9,572 nucleotides of DNA, from the NCBI GenBank assembly GCA_007131465.1, contig SLQN01000540.1:1-9572 (forward strand), written 5' to 3'. Under the pieces are notes generated by a model. It searched no databases, was not told where the DNA came from, and worked only from the letters and a program-made list of their open reading frames with translations. The position numbers and the translations under genes are program-made. This document shows positions 7,427 to 9,572 of the stretch, piece by piece. The DNA comes from Paracoccaceae bacterium. GTDB taxonomy: Bacteria; Pseudomonadota; Alphaproteobacteria; Rhodobacterales; Rhodobacteraceae. Position 1 is the first letter of the stretch. Every line of letters starts with the position of its first letter.

Positions 7427-8812
7427 TCAGGGCAAAAGCGGCTGATTGGGGCCCAGCGGTGCGTCCCTGTCGGCCAGAATGCGGTTAAGTGGCCAGTCAA
7501 GCGTGATCATCGCGCCAGACAAGAGCGGTTTAACGGCCCGTGTGTCGGATCGCGCATCCTGATTGGCGAACCGGACCGTCGCGCCGCTGCGTTCCAGCAG
7601 GGTCTTGGCGATGAACAGGCCCAGGCCCATGCCCTCATATCCGGGCCGCTGCCCGGCGCGCTCGGGCGGGCGGCGGCGCAGGAACGGCTCTCCCAGATAG
7701 CCGATGATCTGGGGCGGAAAGCCCTGTCCGTCATCGCTGATACGGATTCGCAGGCGCTGGTTGGTCCAGTCGGCCTCTACCCAGACCTCGGAGAGGGCGA
7801 AATCGACCGCATTCTGGATCAGGTTGCGCAATCCGTGGATGATCTCGGGGCGGCGCAGGATCAGGGGGTGGTCGTCCGTCCCGCCCGGCCCCGGTGCAAG
7901 CTGGAAATGGACCTGCTTGCCGCGGCCCAGATGCGGTTCCGCCGCTTCTTGCAGCACGGCCTCCAGCGGCGCGCGGCGCAGAAGGGTGTCATCCTTGCCC
8001 GCGCGCCCCATCGACCGCAGGATATCGCGGCAGCGGTCGGCCTGTTCGCACAGGGTGCGCGCATCCTCGGCCAGATCGGGCCGGTCGCGCAGCTCGGTCC
8101 GGAGTTCCGAGGCAATGAGCTTGATCGTCGCCAGCGGTGTGCCGAGTTCATGCGCCGTGGCCGCGACCACCCCGCCCAGATCGGTCAGTTTCTGTTCGCG
8201 CGACAGCGCCATCTGCGCGGCCAGCAGCGCATCGGCCATCGAGGCCGCTTCCATCGCAACGCGCTGTGCATAAAATGTCTGGAACACAATTCCGATGACG
8301 ATGGCCGCCCAGAACCCGAAGGTCAGGATCGGGGCTGTGACCAGCACTGTGCCATCGGCAAAGCGCAGTGGCTGGTAGGTCACGCCGATCACGCTGACCA
8401 GCGCGACCGCAATGACTGCCAGCACAAGGCTGGAGCGCGGGCTCAGCGCCATCGCGGCCACGGCCACGGGTGCAAGGATCAGCAGGCTGAACGGGTTGGT
8501 CACTCCGCCAGTCAGATAGAGCAGGCAGACCAACTGCAATATATCGAATACGAAGGTCAGCAGCGCTTCGCTTTCACTCAGGCGGCGGGTCTGCGGAAAC
8601 AGAAACAACGACATGAGGATCGACAGCGCTGCCGCGCCCATAACCAGCCAGACCAGCACCACATCGAAGCGCAGGCCCAGATAGAAATGCGCCACCAGCA
8701 GCGCAACCGCCTGCCCGGTCAGCGCGAGCATCCGCACATAGGTCATCGTGCGCAGACGCACCCAGTCGCCGCGATGTTCCTGAGAGATTTCGCCGAAGGC
8801 AGGGCTGGTCAT
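7427..8812 (-). CDS. regB: Redox sensor histidine kinase RegB/PrrB
   Basis: This inner-membrane kinase phosphorylates RegA/PrrA, which controls respiration, photosynthesis and carbon or nitrogen fixation genes in response to redox state. The 461 residues have about six N-terminal helices (30-185) with the quinone-binding GGVTNPF (102-108). The phospho-acceptor H221 is in ATAHELGTPLATIK. C261 in DRCRDILRSMGRAGKDD is exactly 40 residues after that His, the spacing of redox-active C265 to H225 in R. capsulatus; a second Cys is C255. The kinase domain has the N box LRNLIQNAVDF (N330, N334), G1 SDDGQGF (359-365) and G2 GMGLGLF (394-400). Only a weak GGATC-like ribosome site precedes the ATG. It is divergent from senC, as in Rhodobacter. 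The partner gene regA is expected past the right edge and is not seen. Confidence 0.97.
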   Translation of the reverse strand: MTSPAFGEISQEHRGDWVRLRTMTYVRMLALTGQAVALLVAHFYLGLRFDVVLVWLVMGAAALSILMSLFLFPQTRRLSESEALLTFVFDILQLVCLLYLTGGVTNPFSLLILAPVAVAAMALSPRSSLVLAVIAVALVSVIGVTYQPLRFADGTVLVTAPILTFGFWAAIVIGIVFQTFYAQRVAMEAASMADALLAAQMALSREQKLTDLGGVVAATAHELGTPLATIKLIASELRTELRDRPDLAEDARTLCEQADRCRDILRSMGRAGKDDTLLRRAPLEAVLQEAAEPHLGRGKQVHFQLAPGPGGTDDHPLILRRPEIIHGLRNLIQNAVDFALSEVWVEADWTNQRLRIRISDDGQGFPPQIIGYLGEPFLRRRPPERAGQRPGYEGMGLGLFIAKTLLERSGATVRFANQDARSDTRAVKPLLSGAMITLDWPLNRILADRDAPLGPNQPLLP

Positions 8813-8923
8813 GGGAAGATCCGATCCGGGGTTTGGGGCGTGTTGTCACAGTCGCGCCATGCAGGATTGTTAGGGCGCGGCGAATGGGTCATCAAGGCTG
8901 CGGGCCGAACAGGGTGAAGAATC
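8813..8923. promoter_or_regulatory. Divergent regB/senC promoter region
   Basis: This 111-base gap serves both genes. Candidate senC promoter (+): TTGTCA (8843-8848), 16-base spacer, GATTGT (8865-8870). Candidate regB promoter (-): TTGATG (8890-8895), 18-base spacer, AACAAT (8866-8871). The two -10 boxes fall on the same bases of opposite strands. The inverted repeat CGCGCC/GGCGCG (8853-8858, 8874-8879) brackets this point. The -35 boxes are reasonable and the -10 boxes are weak, which would fit activator-dependent promoters. All is inferred by eye. Confidence 0.35.
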
Positions 8924-9544
8924 ATGCTAAGACTGTATTCCTTTCTGGCCATCGGGCTGATCGCAGCGCTGCTTGGTGGGCTGGGGTTCATGGTGTTCAT
9001 GGGGCAGGGCCAGACCGATATGGCGCAATGTCGCGCGACGGCGATTACCGGCGGGTCCGGGGCCATCGGCGGGCCGTTCGAACTGGTCGATCACACGGGC
9101 CGGACGGTGACCGATGCCGATTTCGCCGACCGCCCGGTGCTGTTGTATTTCGGCTTCACGTTCTGCCCCGATGTCTGTCCGCTTGACACGGCGCGCAATG
9201 CGCAGGCCGTCGATCTGCTGACCGAGCGCGGCCATGCCGTGACGCCGGTATTTGTTTCTGTCGATCATCAGCGCGACACGCCAGAGGTGCTGGCCGAGTT
9301 CGTGCGCTTCATGCATCCCGACATGATCGGGCTGACCGGCACCGAAGACCAGGTCCGCGATGCCGCGCGGGCCTACCGGGTCTATTTCGCGGCGCAGGAG
9401 GCCGAGGATGACTACTTCCTGATCGACCATTCCACCTTCAGCTATTTCCTGCTGCCCGGACATGGCTTTGTTGATGTGATCCGCCGCGACCAGACGCCCG
9501 AGCAGGTGGCCGACACGCTGGCCTGTTTTATTGAAAACGCCTGA
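8924..9544 (+). CDS. senC: SenC/PrrC, Sco-family copper protein
   Basis: This is a membrane-anchored periplasmic Sco protein that delivers copper to, or reduces thiols in, the CuA/CuB sites of cytochrome oxidase; in Rhodobacter it also affects Reg/Prr signalling. The 206 residues start with one anchor helix (about 6-27). The thioredoxin-like domain carries the copper-binding CPDVC (C82 and C86, inside FGFTFCPDVCP), the conserved VFVSVDHQRDTP strand-loop and the third ligand His in DHSTFSYFL (H168). All three copper ligands are present, so it should be active. A GTGAAGA ribosome-site-like stretch precedes the ATG. It is the divergent partner of regB; in R. capsulatus and R. sphaeroides regA follows on the same strand. 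Only 28 bases remain after its stop, with nothing recognisable in them. Confidence 0.96.
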   Translation: MLRLYSFLAIGLIAALLGGLGFMVFMGQGQTDMAQCRATAITGGSGAIGGPFELVDHTGRTVTDADFADRPVLLYFGFTFCPDVCPLDTARNAQAVDLLTERGHAVTPVFVSVDHQRDTPEVLAEFVRFMHPDMIGLTGTEDQVRDAARAYRVYFAAQEAEDDYFLIDHSTFSYFLLPGHGFVDVIRRDQTPEQVADTLACFIENA

Positions 9545-9572
9545 AATTGACCTTTCAGGGTCCGCGCTCTAC

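Noticed and set aside
7835..8917. + strand frame of 360 residues antisense to regB
   Set aside because: It is a shadow of a clearly functional kinase gene and has no family motifs.

Overview
This window looks like chromosomal DNA of an alphaproteobacterium in the order Rhodobacterales (Rhodobacteraceae/Roseobacteraceae; I cannot fix the genus). The evidence is a petABC operon whose cytochrome b keeps Rhodobacter residue numbering at every ligand, a RegB/PrrB redox sensor kinase divergent from a SenC/PrrC gene, an alphaproteobacterial-type enolase, and high-GC codon use. I found no mobile elements, CRISPR arrays, rRNA or intact tRNA genes.

Layout. Positions 1-442 hold a LacI-type operator palindrome (66-81) and, just downstream, the decayed N-terminus of a GH130 glycoside phosphorylase (about 138-408, + strand). 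This is probably the stump of a lost or neighbouring sugar-utilisation locus. A Pro/Gln-rich, apparently disordered protein of unknown function follows on the minus strand (443-913), then a 171-base gap with a G10 tract (on the minus strand). Next come enolase (1085-2359) and an EamA/DMT permease (2422-3285), both minus.

A strong hairpin terminator (3352-3375) closes the cytochrome bc1 operon, which runs petA-petB-petC on the minus strand (6155 down to 3399). The 283 bases upstream of petA hold its leader, a weak promoter candidate and a tRNA-Leu-like relic. Further upstream on the same strand are a glutathione S-transferase (6439-7059) and a small one-helix membrane protein (7056-7343) that overlap by four bases (ATGA). 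Then comes regB (7427-8812). Across a 111-base divergent promoter region lies senC/prrC (8924-9544, +). In related bacteria regA and hvrA follow senC; the window ends before they could appear.

How the genes work together. Cytochrome bc1 (PetABC) oxidises ubiquinol and reduces cytochrome c in the periplasm. RegB carries both the quinone-binding GGxxNPF motif and the redox-active cysteine, so it can report the state of the quinone pool that bc1 turns over. SenC/PrrC is a copper-binding Sco protein that serves the terminal cytochrome oxidase. The right-hand two thirds is therefore a respiratory module plus its redox control. No clearly undescribed system is present. The most unusual items are the GH130 relic with its surviving operator, the two uncharacterised small proteins, and the close linkage of regB to the bc1 operon.
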